NCBI GenBank assembly: GCA_021204565.1
Contig: JAJPZE010000162.1
Span: 1-6,814, forward strand
Length of the DNA: 6,814 nucleotides
Source of the DNA: Prevotella sp.
GTDB taxonomy: Bacteria > Bacteroidota > Bacteroidia > Bacteroidales > Bacteroidaceae
Direction: 5' to 3'
Part shown: positions 1 to 6,184 of the stretch, piece by piece
Layout: every line of letters begins with the position of its first letter
Numbering within the stretch: position 1 is the first letter of the stretch
Position numbers and translations under genes: made by a program
Notes under the pieces: model-generated
What the model saw: the letters and a program-made list of their open reading frames with translations, nothing else
Databases searched by the model: none
What the model was told of the DNA's origin: nothing

Positions 1-354
1 GTCTTTCTTGATGACGGGTGCTGTGAACTTGATTGAGCTCTTCACCTTCTCTACAATCTCCGGCTCGGGTATCTTGACCTGCTCCTGCTTCACTTCCGCC
101 TCTTTCTTCGGCTGTTCGAGCGCGGACAGTTCCGTTATCTGGTTCATCTCCGCCCGTCTTGCCGCCGCTTCGTCGGCGATATTCTTCAGAGTCAGACCTA
201 TCTGGCACAGTACTGCGAGCACGATTACAGCGATAATCGCAATAAGGTTACGTTTGCCCGTACCCTTGCGCAGGGCGTAAGCACCGTAGCTCTGATTGCG
301 TCCGGCAAATATCATATCAGACCACTCGCCGGATATCAAATCAATCTTTGACAT
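1..354 (-). CDS. tonB: TonB energy transducer, N-terminal part (runs off the left edge)
   Basis: TonB links the ExbB-ExbD proton motor in the inner membrane to TonB-dependent transporters in the outer membrane. Only the first 118 codons are visible; the C-terminal domain that contacts the TonB box is outside the window. Seen: a cytoplasmic N-terminus with W11, D13, F16, G18, N20 and the YGAY-x-LR stretch (residues 23-29), which I recognise as the N-terminal signature of Bacteroidetes TonB proteins; basic residues K30, K34 and R35; one membrane helix at about 36-56; then a charged periplasmic linker rich in Glu, Lys and Pro (about 68-118). The ATG at 354 is chosen because it sits directly before this signature. 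No Shine-Dalgarno is visible. It lies 52 bp after exbD2 on the same strand, so it is probably the next gene of the same operon. The membrane helix has no histidine, unlike E. coli TonB (His20). Confidence 0.88.
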   Translation of the reverse strand, partial: MSKIDLISGEWSDMIFAGRNQSYGAYALRKGTGKRNLIAIIAVIVLAVLCQIGLTLKNIADEAAARRAEMNQITELSALEQPKKEAEVKQEQVKIPEPEIVEKVKSSIKFTAPVIKKD

Positions 355-406
355 TGTTTCTAAAGTCTTTTAATTGGTTATACATCACGTTTCCCGACCC
401 GTCGTT

Positions 407-1048
407 TCACTCGATGCCTTTGCTCTTGAGGAGCTCCCGGTCGTCGTCGTTCACTTGGTCGAGCACGTACTTGCCTACGCTGCATATCTGCATCTCGTCG
501 AGCGCGTCGATAACGTTCTTGTATGTCGCCTTATCCGTCGCCTTGATGATGATGGTCATAGTCTGTATCTTTCCGTCGGGAAGCTCGCCGTTCTTAATCT
601 CACGCAACCGCTTGTTGTAAACCGAGTCAGCCATCAACGTGCGATCCTTCTCAATATCAAGCTCGGCTTTGGCTTTCATAACCTGAAGAATAGGCTGGGT
701 GTTGTCTTCCGTCTGGTGCTTGATAAACACCTCGCGTATGCCGTTCTTTCCCCATGTCGTTTCTTTCAGGCAGTCGGTGTTCTCATAATCCGGCAACCCC
801 TCGACATAAAAGATGCGGTCGTGGTCGGCAACATAAACGGTAATCGTATACGAAGCTTTCGTTACCGACTTATCCTCGTCAGTAAGGTTCTTGTCGTTGC
901 TCGGCATACTGAGCTCCATCGTCTGCGGCTTGGCGAGCGACGTACACAGCATGAAGAACGTAATAAGAAGCATCATCATATCCACCATCGGCGTGAAGTC
1001 GACGCGGACATTTATCTTCTTCTGCTTACTTGTTTGTTTCTTTGCCAT
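407..1048 (-). CDS. exbD: ExbD/TolR-family biopolymer transport protein, second copy
   Basis: This is the second of two adjacent ExbD-type proteins, 213 residues. ExbD sits in the ExbB pore and carries the membrane aspartate that is protonated during force generation. Seen: a short basic cytoplasmic tail (1-15), then a helix at about 20-40 beginning with the family pattern V-D-F-T-P-M-V-D. D23 lines up with Asp25 of E. coli ExbD. The periplasmic part ends in a typical ExbD fold: a beta strand at about 163-169 (I-Q-T-M-T-I-I), K169-A-T-D, and helix 176-186. About 80 residues lie between the first periplasmic strand (68-83) and this part, so the protein is much longer than E. coli ExbD (141 residues). 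The start lies one base after the exbD1 stop, so the two genes are probably translationally coupled. A GGAGGA sits 8 bases before the ATG. Division of labour between the two ExbD proteins cannot be told from sequence. Confidence 0.9.
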   Translation of the reverse strand: MAKKQTSKQKKINVRVDFTPMVDMMMLLITFFMLCTSLAKPQTMELSMPSNDKNLTDEDKSVTKASYTITVYVADHDRIFYVEGLPDYENTDCLKETTWGKNGIREVFIKHQTEDNTQPILQVMKAKAELDIEKDRTLMADSVYNKRLREIKNGELPDGKIQTMTIIIKATDKATYKNVIDALDEMQICSVGKYVLDQVNDDDRELLKSKGIE

Positions 1049-1065
1049 ATTATTCGTCCTCCGAG
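1049..1065 (-). promoter_or_regulatory. Shine-Dalgarno-like site before exbD2
   Basis: On the minus strand GGAGGA occupies 1062-1057 and is followed by eight bases and then the exbD2 ATG. It falls in the last codons of exbD1 (Ser-Glu-Asp). Spacing and sequence would suit a classical ribosome binding site and support the chosen exbD2 start. Bacteroidetes mostly initiate without such sites, and none of the other visible starts has one, so it may simply reflect the coding sequence. Confidence 0.35.
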
Positions 1066-1673
1066 CCCGATTTAAGCGAAGTAATCAGGTAATACCTGTT
1101 CTGGTTCATATCCTGAAGCTCCGACATCACTTTCTTTATTCTTTCGTACGGCGTATCGGCATCCGCTTTGATAGCTATCTTGAGGTTGTCATTCACGCCG
1201 ACCGCTTCCGATACCCACAACTGAAACTCTGACTTTCCGCCCTCAATGGAGTCGAGCGGGACGCCCGCCTCTGCGCCGGTTATCACCTCCGTCATCTTTT
1301 CTGTCGGCATGTTAAGATAACCTTTCAGGCTCGCCATCCGTATGCCCCACATAGGGTCGGTTTGGAACTTCTTCATCTCTGCGGCAGTCAGTCCGAGACT
1401 GCACTTGTCGTCAATCGACTGGATAAGCGCAATCATATCGTTCTGATTGTCCATACTCATGAACACCCTGCCCTCTTTGTTGACAACGATGTTCAGCACG
1501 TCGTTCTCCGGCACTTTAATCTCCGATACCGACGACGGTTGGTTCACTTTCACAGGCTCATTCTTTACGAACGTTGAGGTCAACATAAAGAATGTCAGCA
1601 AAAGCACCATCACGTCCGACATAGGAGTCATGTCGATCCAGACGTCGCTTTTCTTAATCTTCAACTTACCCAT
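1050..1673 (-). CDS. exbD: ExbD/TolR-family biopolymer transport protein, first copy
   Basis: The first ExbD paralogue, 207 residues, is a single-pass inner-membrane protein with its bulk in the periplasm. Seen: basic residues 3-8, then W12-I-D-M-T-P-M-S-D20 leading into a hydrophobic helix at about 15-36. D20 matches the essential membrane aspartate of the family (Asp25 in E. coli). The first periplasmic strand is about 59-73. The C-terminal ExbD core follows at 164-201, with the pattern L-K-I-A-I-K-A-D, an amphipathic helix (177-190) and a final strand Y-Y-L-I-T-S. Between them is a segment of about 90 residues with no counterpart of that size in E. coli ExbD. Identity to exbD2 is clear in the membrane segment and weak elsewhere. 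The gene starts 39 bp after exbB and its stop lies one base before exbD2, which fits one operon. TolR is the alternative family name, but the flanking tonB favours ExbD. Confidence 0.9.
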   Translation of the reverse strand: MGKLKIKKSDVWIDMTPMSDVMVLLLTFFMLTSTFVKNEPVKVNQPSSVSEIKVPENDVLNIVVNKEGRVFMSMDNQNDMIALIQSIDDKCSLGLTAAEMKKFQTDPMWGIRMASLKGYLNMPTEKMTEVITGAEAGVPLDSIEGGKSEFQLWVSEAVGVNDNLKIAIKADADTPYERIKKVMSELQDMNQNRYYLITSLKSGSEDE

Positions 1674-1712
1674 AACCGAATATGTTTGTTATTTGAATAG
1701 GGTCAAGTCAGA

Positions 1713-2534
1713 TTAAGCTTCTTCCGGGTGCTTGTCTTCGAAGGTATGTGCGATTGTATAACCAATCTCGTCCATTGCGTACGTGAGTTTGTCTATCTTG
1801 TTGGTGAAGTAATTGTAAGCCACCACTGATACCCACGACGTAGCGATACCGGATGCGGTATTGACGAGTGCCTCAGAGATACCTGTTGAAAGCGCCATAG
1901 AGTCTGCACCGCCGCCGGCTGCCAATGCGGCGAAAGACCGGATCATACCGAGCACTGTTCCGAAGAGAGCGGTAAGGGTACCGAGCGTTACGATAGTTGC
2001 AATAATCGGGAGGTTCATCGTCAGGGTCGGCATCTCGAGAGCCGTAGCTTCTTCGTGTGCGTTGGTGATGTTAGACACCTTCTCTTTGAGCTTGAGATTT
2101 ACCTTCTCCATCTCTTTGTAAGCCTTAAGGTCGGCGAGCACGACATTAGCCACGCTTCCCTGTTGAGCGTTGCAAAGCTGCTCCGCCTTTGCGATGTCGG
2201 CATTCCTGAGAGCTGCCTTAACGTTTTCGGTAAACTTCGTTACGTTGCCCTTGCCGGAGCAAGCCGAGATAGCGATAATACGCTCAACCGACATTGCGAT
2301 GACCGTGCAGAGCAGGCCGAGAATAATAGGAACGACCCATCCGCCTTTGTAAACCGTGCCGAGCATGTTGAGAGGATGTCCCTCGTGGTCGCCGTTAGCG
2401 AAGTTGTTGGGATTACCCAAGAAGAAGAGATAGAAACAAATACCTACGATGAACGCGCAGATAATGATAATGATTGCATGACGTACGCCTTGGAAGCCTT
2501 GCTTCTTCGGTGCTGCTGTTGATGTAGCTGCCAT
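1713..2534 (-). CDS. exbB: MotA/TolQ/ExbB-family proton channel protein ExbB
   Basis: ExbB forms the inner-membrane proton channel that, with ExbD, powers TonB. The 273-residue protein shows four hydrophobic segments: about 18-40 (with five consecutive isoleucines), 64-90, 173-206 and 217-244. The last two carry the family motif: G-T-V-L-G-M-I-R-S-F at 192-201, and I-S-E-A-L-V-N-T-A-S-G at 219-229. E221 and T226 occupy the positions of E. coli ExbB Glu176 and Thr181, and T193 that of Thr148. The loop at 91-172 is the expected large cytoplasmic region. The usual AIP-type sequence in the last helix is replaced by T-S-W-V-S-V, which I recall as normal variation in this phylum. The first helix is an extra one compared with the three-helix E. 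coli protein. The gene is the first of the operon, with a good promoter about 85 bp upstream and no Shine-Dalgarno. Confidence 0.93.
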   Translation of the reverse strand: MAATSTAAPKKQGFQGVRHAIIIIICAFIVGICFYLFFLGNPNNFANGDHEGHPLNMLGTVYKGGWVVPIILGLLCTVIAMSVERIIAISACSGKGNVTKFTENVKAALRNADIAKAEQLCNAQQGSVANVVLADLKAYKEMEKVNLKLKEKVSNITNAHEEATALEMPTLTMNLPIIATIVTLGTLTALFGTVLGMIRSFAALAAGGGADSMALSTGISEALVNTASGIATSWVSVVAYNYFTNKIDKLTYAMDEIGYTIAHTFEDKHPEEA

Positions 2535-2619
2535 AGTTTTGTTTGATAAATTTAAGTTGTTAATAATAATTTGGTGATTAATGTTTGAAATCTCTTATTT
2601 CGTCTTGTTTAGGGTAAGG

Positions 2620-2651
2620 CAAAGATAGATATATTGCCCTCAATATGCAAC
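2620..2651 (-). promoter_or_regulatory. Bacteroidetes-type promoter of the exbB-exbD-exbD-tonB operon
   Basis: Reading the minus strand, GTTG (2651-2648) is followed by a 20-base spacer and then TATCTTTG (2627-2620). The latter is a full match to the TAnnTTTG -7 element of Bacteroidetes; the -33 element matches TTTG in three of four bases. Transcription would start near 2613, giving an AT-rich leader of about 80 bases before exbB. No riboswitch or clear operator is recognisable in the leader. Confidence 0.6.
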
Positions 2652-2723
2652 AATAATAACTATCTTTAACCATTTACACCCCTACTTTATCATACACTCC
2701 ATCGTTTCCAATTGTCAATCTCG

Positions 2724-3917
2724 TCAGTGGAGCCGGGCGAGGCACGATGCTATCCGCGCTATTGCCTCGCGTATGTTTTCATCGCTTGTGGCGTAGCTCA
2801 TACGGAAACAGTCGGGGTCGCCGAATGCGTCTCCCGCTACCGTCGCCACGTGTCCTACCTCTAACAGATAGAGAACGAAGTCGGTGGAGTTGTTAATCGT
2901 ACGCACGCCGTCGGTTTTGCCGAAGAAACTGTTGCACTTGGGGAAGAGATAAAACGCTCCGTCTGGCAAGTGCACTTCGAGCCCGTCTATACGGCTGGTC
3001 AGCTCCGTTATAAGGTTACGCCGGCGTTCGAAGGCGCGCCGCATCTCCTCTACGGGCGCCTGACACATCATGTATGCTTCCGCCGCCGCTTTCTGCGATA
3101 TGGAGCAAGCGCCGGAGGTGTATTGTCCTTGCAATTTGTTACATCCCTTCACAATCCACTCCGGTGCGGCGATGTATCCGATACGCCATCCGGTCATGGC
3201 GTATGCTTTGGACACGCCGTTGACAACTATGGTTCGCTCTTTCATTCCGCAGAACTGCGCGATGCTCTCGTGTTTGCCTACATAATTGATATGTTCATAT
3301 ATCTCGTCGGCAATCACGTAGAGACCGTCGTGCCGTTTGACAACGCCGGCGAGCGCCGCCAACTCATCTTTCGTATACACGCTGCCCGTAGGGTTGCTCG
3401 GCGAGCAGAGTATCAGCAGGCGGGTCTTAGGCGTTATGGCGGCTTCCAATTGCTCTGCCGTCATCTTGAATTTATGTGCGAAATCGGCACGCACAACCAC
3501 CGGTTCGCCGCCGGCGAGCTTCACCATTTGCGGATAGCTGACCCAATACGGGGCGGGGATAATCACCTCATCGCCGTCGTCGATAAGGGCGAGGATGGTG
3601 TTGCAAACACTTTGTTTGGCGCCGTTGGAGACAAGGATTTCCGCCGCGTCGTAGTCTAAATTGTTCTCTCTCTTTAGCTTTTCGGATATGGCTTTTCTCA
3701 GGTCGGCATAACCCGGAACGGGCGAATAATACGACCAGTTGTCGTCTATTGCCGCGTGTGCGGCGGCTTTTATTGCATCGGGGGTATGGAAATCCGGCTC
3801 GCCTACACTGAGGTTAATGATGTCTATACCCTGCGCTTTCATCTCCGCGCTCTTCTGCGACATCGCCAGCGTGGCGGACGGAGCAAGGCGTGCGAGACGT
3901 TTGGATAGTTGGTTCAT
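2724..3917 (-). CDS. aspC: Pyridoxal-phosphate class I aminotransferase, aspartate aminotransferase type
   Basis: This cytoplasmic enzyme of 397 residues belongs to the fold-type I, subgroup I aminotransferases and most resembles aspartate aminotransferases of the bacterial Ib group. These interconvert aspartate and 2-oxoglutarate with oxaloacetate and glutamate. Seen: the N-terminal V-G-E-P-D-F (38-43), G99-A-K cofactor-phosphate loop, W125 in P-Y-W-V-S-Y-P stacking on the ring, N175 in S-N-P-T-G, D204 and Y207 in D-E-I-Y, the Schiff-base lysine K237 in V-S-K-A-Y-A-M-T-G-W-R, R245, and R372 for the substrate alpha-carboxylate. All catalytic residues are present and the length is normal. The start is the first ATG, just downstream of a -7 box. 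Neighbours do not point to a pathway. Related enzymes using aromatic amino acids or prephenate share these motifs, so substrate range is inferred from resemblance only. Confidence 0.9.
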   Translation of the reverse strand: MNQLSKRLARLAPSATLAMSQKSAEMKAQGIDIINLSVGEPDFHTPDAIKAAAHAAIDDNWSYYSPVPGYADLRKAISEKLKRENNLDYDAAEILVSNGAKQSVCNTILALIDDGDEVIIPAPYWVSYPQMVKLAGGEPVVVRADFAHKFKMTAEQLEAAITPKTRLLILCSPSNPTGSVYTKDELAALAGVVKRHDGLYVIADEIYEHINYVGKHESIAQFCGMKERTIVVNGVSKAYAMTGWRIGYIAAPEWIVKGCNKLQGQYTSGACSISQKAAAEAYMMCQAPVEEMRRAFERRRNLITELTSRIDGLEVHLPDGAFYLFPKCNSFFGKTDGVRTINNSTDFVLYLLEVGHVATVAGDAFGDPDCFRMSYATSDENIREAIARIASCLARLH

Positions 3918-3943
3918 TATGTGTTATATCTGTTTGGTTAATG

Positions 3944-3951
3944 CAAAGTTA
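3944..3951 (-). promoter_or_regulatory. -7 promoter element upstream of the aminotransferase gene
   Basis: The minus strand reads TAACTTTG, a full match to TAnnTTTG, 26 bases before the ATG at 3917. Where the -33 TTTG would be expected (about 3970-3976) the sequence is GC-rich and has no match. A start near 3937 would leave a leader of about 20 bases. The box may work weakly, or with an activator. Confidence 0.45.
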
Positions 3952-4034
3952 TATATTAATTCGACATATAGCGCGGGTATCGCGGGAAATTGATTGACTT
4001 CAGCGCGGGAACGGGCGTACGGCGGGGCATAATG

Positions 4035-5969
4035 TCAGCCGAGCACTTCGGCGATGCGCGTTATCATCCGGTCGTTTATCCGCTGTATCGTTCGCAGGTC
4101 GCGGTGGAGACGCAACCGGAACACCACTATCCTTACGTAAAAGAATACTCCGAGCGGGATAATCACTGCCGTAGCGACGTTCATCCAACGGCGTTCAAAG
4201 GGACGTTTATGTGCGGCGACGGTGATGATCGGGTAGTGGTTGAGCATAACGAGAATACGTTTATCGACGGAGTTGTGCAGGTCGTCAATGACGTTCTCCA
4301 TCCGCGTGTTTATCTCCTCTATCTCGTTGTCTTTGCTGTAAGTGAAGAATACTTTAATCGGGTTTGGCAAGCGGGCGAGCTTATTGTTTTGTTCGTAAGC
4401 GGCGATATGCGAGTTCATATTCTCCAATTGCCGGCTGTCGGCGGTGTAGTCCGGATCTTCGATAATCACCTCTTTCGGAGCGATGTGGCGGTGGTTGCGG
4501 ATCATGAGGAGACGGTTGAGCGCGTCCTTGTACGTGTCGAGGTTGAGTACGGCGCTGTCGTGGTTGGCCTTATAGGTGAAGTAAACGGCGAGTGGGGTAA
4601 GCACGACGGTGGAGAGCAGGCAACCGATCCATATATTCAGCTCCCCAATCTTCACCATACGTGTGCTGGAGTTGTCGAGAATATAATAGATAATGAACAC
4701 GAGGACGGAGATGATGACGGGCAACCCCAATCCGCCTTTGCGTATTATTGCGCCGAGCGGAGCACCGATAAAGAAGAAGAGAAGGCACTGAAGTGCAATG
4801 GTGAACTTCGCTATCTCCTGTATCCTGTGGGAACGTATCGCCGACTCGTAGTCCTGCGCAATCATAGCGCGGAAATCGAGTTCGGCTTTGCTGTTGTTGA
4901 CCGTATTGAGGCTGTTTGTTATGACCGCTTGTTTGTCGGTTTGCGAAAGGCGGGCATAGATGGAGTCGAACGGCATATCCTCTTCCGTTGCCGGTGCGGC
5001 TTTTTTGTCCGCCGGACTTGTGCCCGCGGCTGTTTGCCGGCGGGCGAATGCCGGGCTTTGCCTTTGGTAAAAGCGCATGTTCATCTCCTCGTAGAGCGCT
5101 CTGCCGGTGCTGTCTTGCCTCTCTTCGAGGGAGTCGATGTCGTGGATGAGTTGGGGCAAGCCCTTGTTTCGCGCGTCTCCGGCGAGCTTTGCTTCGTCGG
5201 TCAGACTGAAATCCGTGTCGAAGTCGATAAGGATTTGCTTATGATAAAAGGTCTCCCGCCGGTAGGGCACCGACGCTTTGTTGCCCAACTCCTGCGACTG
5301 CATATTCTCAAACCACTCGCCGTTCCAGAGGGTCATGAGGAGATGTTTCTTCTCCGCAGTAGTCTGAAGAAGCCCCGAGTCGGCGAGTATGATGGCTTGG
5401 TCTTCGTAGCTCCCCGTCATCCGGTATATGGTCAGTCCGTATAGTTTGCCGGTCTTTATGTCTTTGCGTGCGACGTATATATTACTTCGCGGAATGCCGT
5501 CGTAAAAGATGCCTTCGGGTATATCCAATTCCGGCGATTTCTGCCTCATCGACAGCAAGAGTTGGCGCAAGCGCAGGTTGGCTTCGGGTCCGATATAGTT
5601 TTGAAATACAAACGAGCAACCGCATATAATGACGCATATCGCCACGAGCGAGCGGAACGACCTCATCAGGGATATCCCCGCCGCCTTTATTGCGGTCAGC
5701 TCGCTGCTCTCCCCGAGGTTGCCGAACGTGATGAGCGAGGAGAGAAGAATGGCTAAGGGCAATGCTTGGGGCACGAGCATTAAGCCCATGTACCAGAAGA
5801 ATTGAGCCAGCACTTTGAGCGACAGACCCTTTCCGATAAGTTCGTCTACGTAGCGCCACAGGAATTGCATCATCAACACGAACTGGCAAATAAGCAGCGC
5901 CCCGACGAAAAGTACGCCGAACTGCCGCGCGATGAATAGGTCCAATTTGCGGGGTCTTATGCTCTTCAC
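4035..5969 (-). CDS. LptF/LptG-family (YjgP/YjgQ) permease
   Basis: The LptF/LptG proteins are the membrane subunits of the LptB2FG transporter, which extracts lipopolysaccharide from the inner membrane and passes it to the LptC-LptA bridge. The 644-residue protein shows hydrophobic segments at about 13-37, 54-83, 103-122, 389-409, 416-432 and 444-465, the three-plus-three layout of the family. A large periplasmic domain lies between them (about 123-388). E90-L-T-A-I-K-A-A-G-I-S after helix 2 is the conserved cytoplasmic coupling region, and G-A-P-L-G-A-I-I-R-K-G-G-L-G (402-415) is also typical. Residues 303-330 are a low-complexity Ala/Pro/Lys insert. A further 179 residues follow helix 6, including a likely seventh helix (596-615), far longer than the roughly 360-residue E. 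coli proteins. The start is GTG, since no ATG occurs in frame upstream; no Shine-Dalgarno is seen. F versus G cannot be decided. No clear promoter is visible. Confidence 0.88.
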   Translation of the reverse strand: MKSIRPRKLDLFIARQFGVLFVGALLICQFVLMMQFLWRYVDELIGKGLSLKVLAQFFWYMGLMLVPQALPLAILLSSLITFGNLGESSELTAIKAAGISLMRSFRSLVAICVIICGCSFVFQNYIGPEANLRLRQLLLSMRQKSPELDIPEGIFYDGIPRSNIYVARKDIKTGKLYGLTIYRMTGSYEDQAIILADSGLLQTTAEKKHLLMTLWNGEWFENMQSQELGNKASVPYRRETFYHKQILIDFDTDFSLTDEAKLAGDARNKGLPQLIHDIDSLEERQDSTGRALYEEMNMRFYQRQSPAFARRQTAAGTSPADKKAAPATEEDMPFDSIYARLSQTDKQAVITNSLNTVNNSKAELDFRAMIAQDYESAIRSHRIQEIAKFTIALQCLLFFFIGAPLGAIIRKGGLGLPVIISVLVFIIYYILDNSSTRMVKIGELNIWIGCLLSTVVLTPLAVYFTYKANHDSAVLNLDTYKDALNRLLMIRNHRHIAPKEVIIEDPDYTADSRQLENMNSHIAAYEQNNKLARLPNPIKVFFTYSKDNEIEEINTRMENVIDDLHNSVDKRILVMLNHYPIITVAAHKRPFERRWMNVATAVIIPLGVFFYVRIVVFRLRLHRDLRTIQRINDRMITRIAEVLG

Positions 5970-6012
5970 CTCTCTGTGCTGATGTGTAAGGAAAGAAAAA
6001 TTAGTCTTAAAA

Positions 6013-6044
6013 TTTGGCGATACGCATATCTTGCGTTACCTTTG
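6013..6044 (+). promoter_or_regulatory. Promoter of the tRNA-Cys gene
   Basis: TTTG at 6013-6016, a spacer of 20 bases, then TACCTTTG at 6037-6044. Both elements match the Bacteroidetes primary-sigma consensus exactly. The expected start near 6050 leaves a short 5' leader before the mature tRNA at 6064. Confidence 0.7.
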
Positions 6045-6063
6045 CACTCGCTTTGTGCGTGTC

Positions 6064-6135
6064 GGCGCCTTGGATGAGTGGCTTAGTCAGCGGTCTGCAA
6101 AACCGTATACACCCGTTCGAATCGGGTAGGCGCCT
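6064..6135 (+). tRNA. tRNA-Cys (anticodon GCA)
   Basis: The acceptor stem GGCGCCT (6064-6070) pairs fully with AGGCGCC (6128-6134), and the discriminator is T at 6135, as expected for cysteine tRNA. The anticodon GCA is at 6097-6099 with T before it and A after it, on a five-pair stem (6090-6094 with 6102-6106, first pair G-T). The T arm is ACCCG / TTCGAAT / CGGGT (6111-6127). The D stem is weak: G-C, A-T and T-G pairs followed by a G-A mismatch. The variable loop has four bases. The 3' CCA is not encoded (CGC follows), so a CCA-adding enzyme is needed. It is the only plus-strand gene in the window. Confidence 0.95.
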
Positions 6136-6143
6136 CGCAGGAG

Positions 6144-6179
6144 AAGAAGTCCCGTACATCGGTATGCGGACTTCTTTTT
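6144..6179 (+). terminator. Intrinsic terminator after tRNA-Cys
   Basis: AAGAAGTCC (6144-6152) pairs with GGACTTCTT (6168-6176). A further inner pairing of GTAC (6154-6157) with GTAT (6162-6165) closes an ATCG loop. A run of five T (6175-6179) ends it. It starts nine bases after the tRNA. On the minus strand the same hairpin lies just beyond the stop of the convergent membrane-protein gene, but there the T-rich tail is broken by C residues, so termination in that direction would be weaker. Confidence 0.8.
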
Positions 6180-6184
6180 GTTTG

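Noticed and set aside
374..1075. Plus-strand open frame opposite exbD2
   Set aside because: It lies in the same codon-for-codon antiparallel register as exbD2, whose family features are clear. It is explained by avoidance of TTA, CTA and TCA codons.
2055..2522. Plus-strand open frame opposite exbB
   Set aside because: It is in the same antiparallel register with exbB. The product is low in recognisable structure, and exbB is certain.
2970..3659. Plus-strand open frame opposite the aminotransferase gene
   Set aside because: It is in the same register as the aminotransferase, which has every catalytic motif. No independent start or promoter supports this frame.
3971..3986. CGCG-GGTAT-CGCG as a terminator hairpin for the permease gene
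   Set aside because: The stem is only four base pairs and there is no T-run after it on the minus strand.
3990..5444. A 484-codon open frame on the plus strand, opposite the permease gene
   Set aside because: Its codons are the exact reverse complements of the permease codons. A stop on this strand would need TTA, CTA or TCA in the permease gene, which are rare in it. The translation shows no domain or membrane pattern and the start is a TTG without signals.
5996..6003. TAATTTTT on the minus strand as a -7 box for the permease gene
   Set aside because: It lacks the final G of TAnnTTTG and has no TTTG at the right distance. The region is simply AT-rich, so I left the permease promoter unassigned.
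6064..6180. tRNA-Cys as an integration site for a mobile element
   Set aside because: The tRNA 3' end is intact and followed at once by its terminator. No integrase gene and no repeated 3' fragment of the tRNA is visible in the window.
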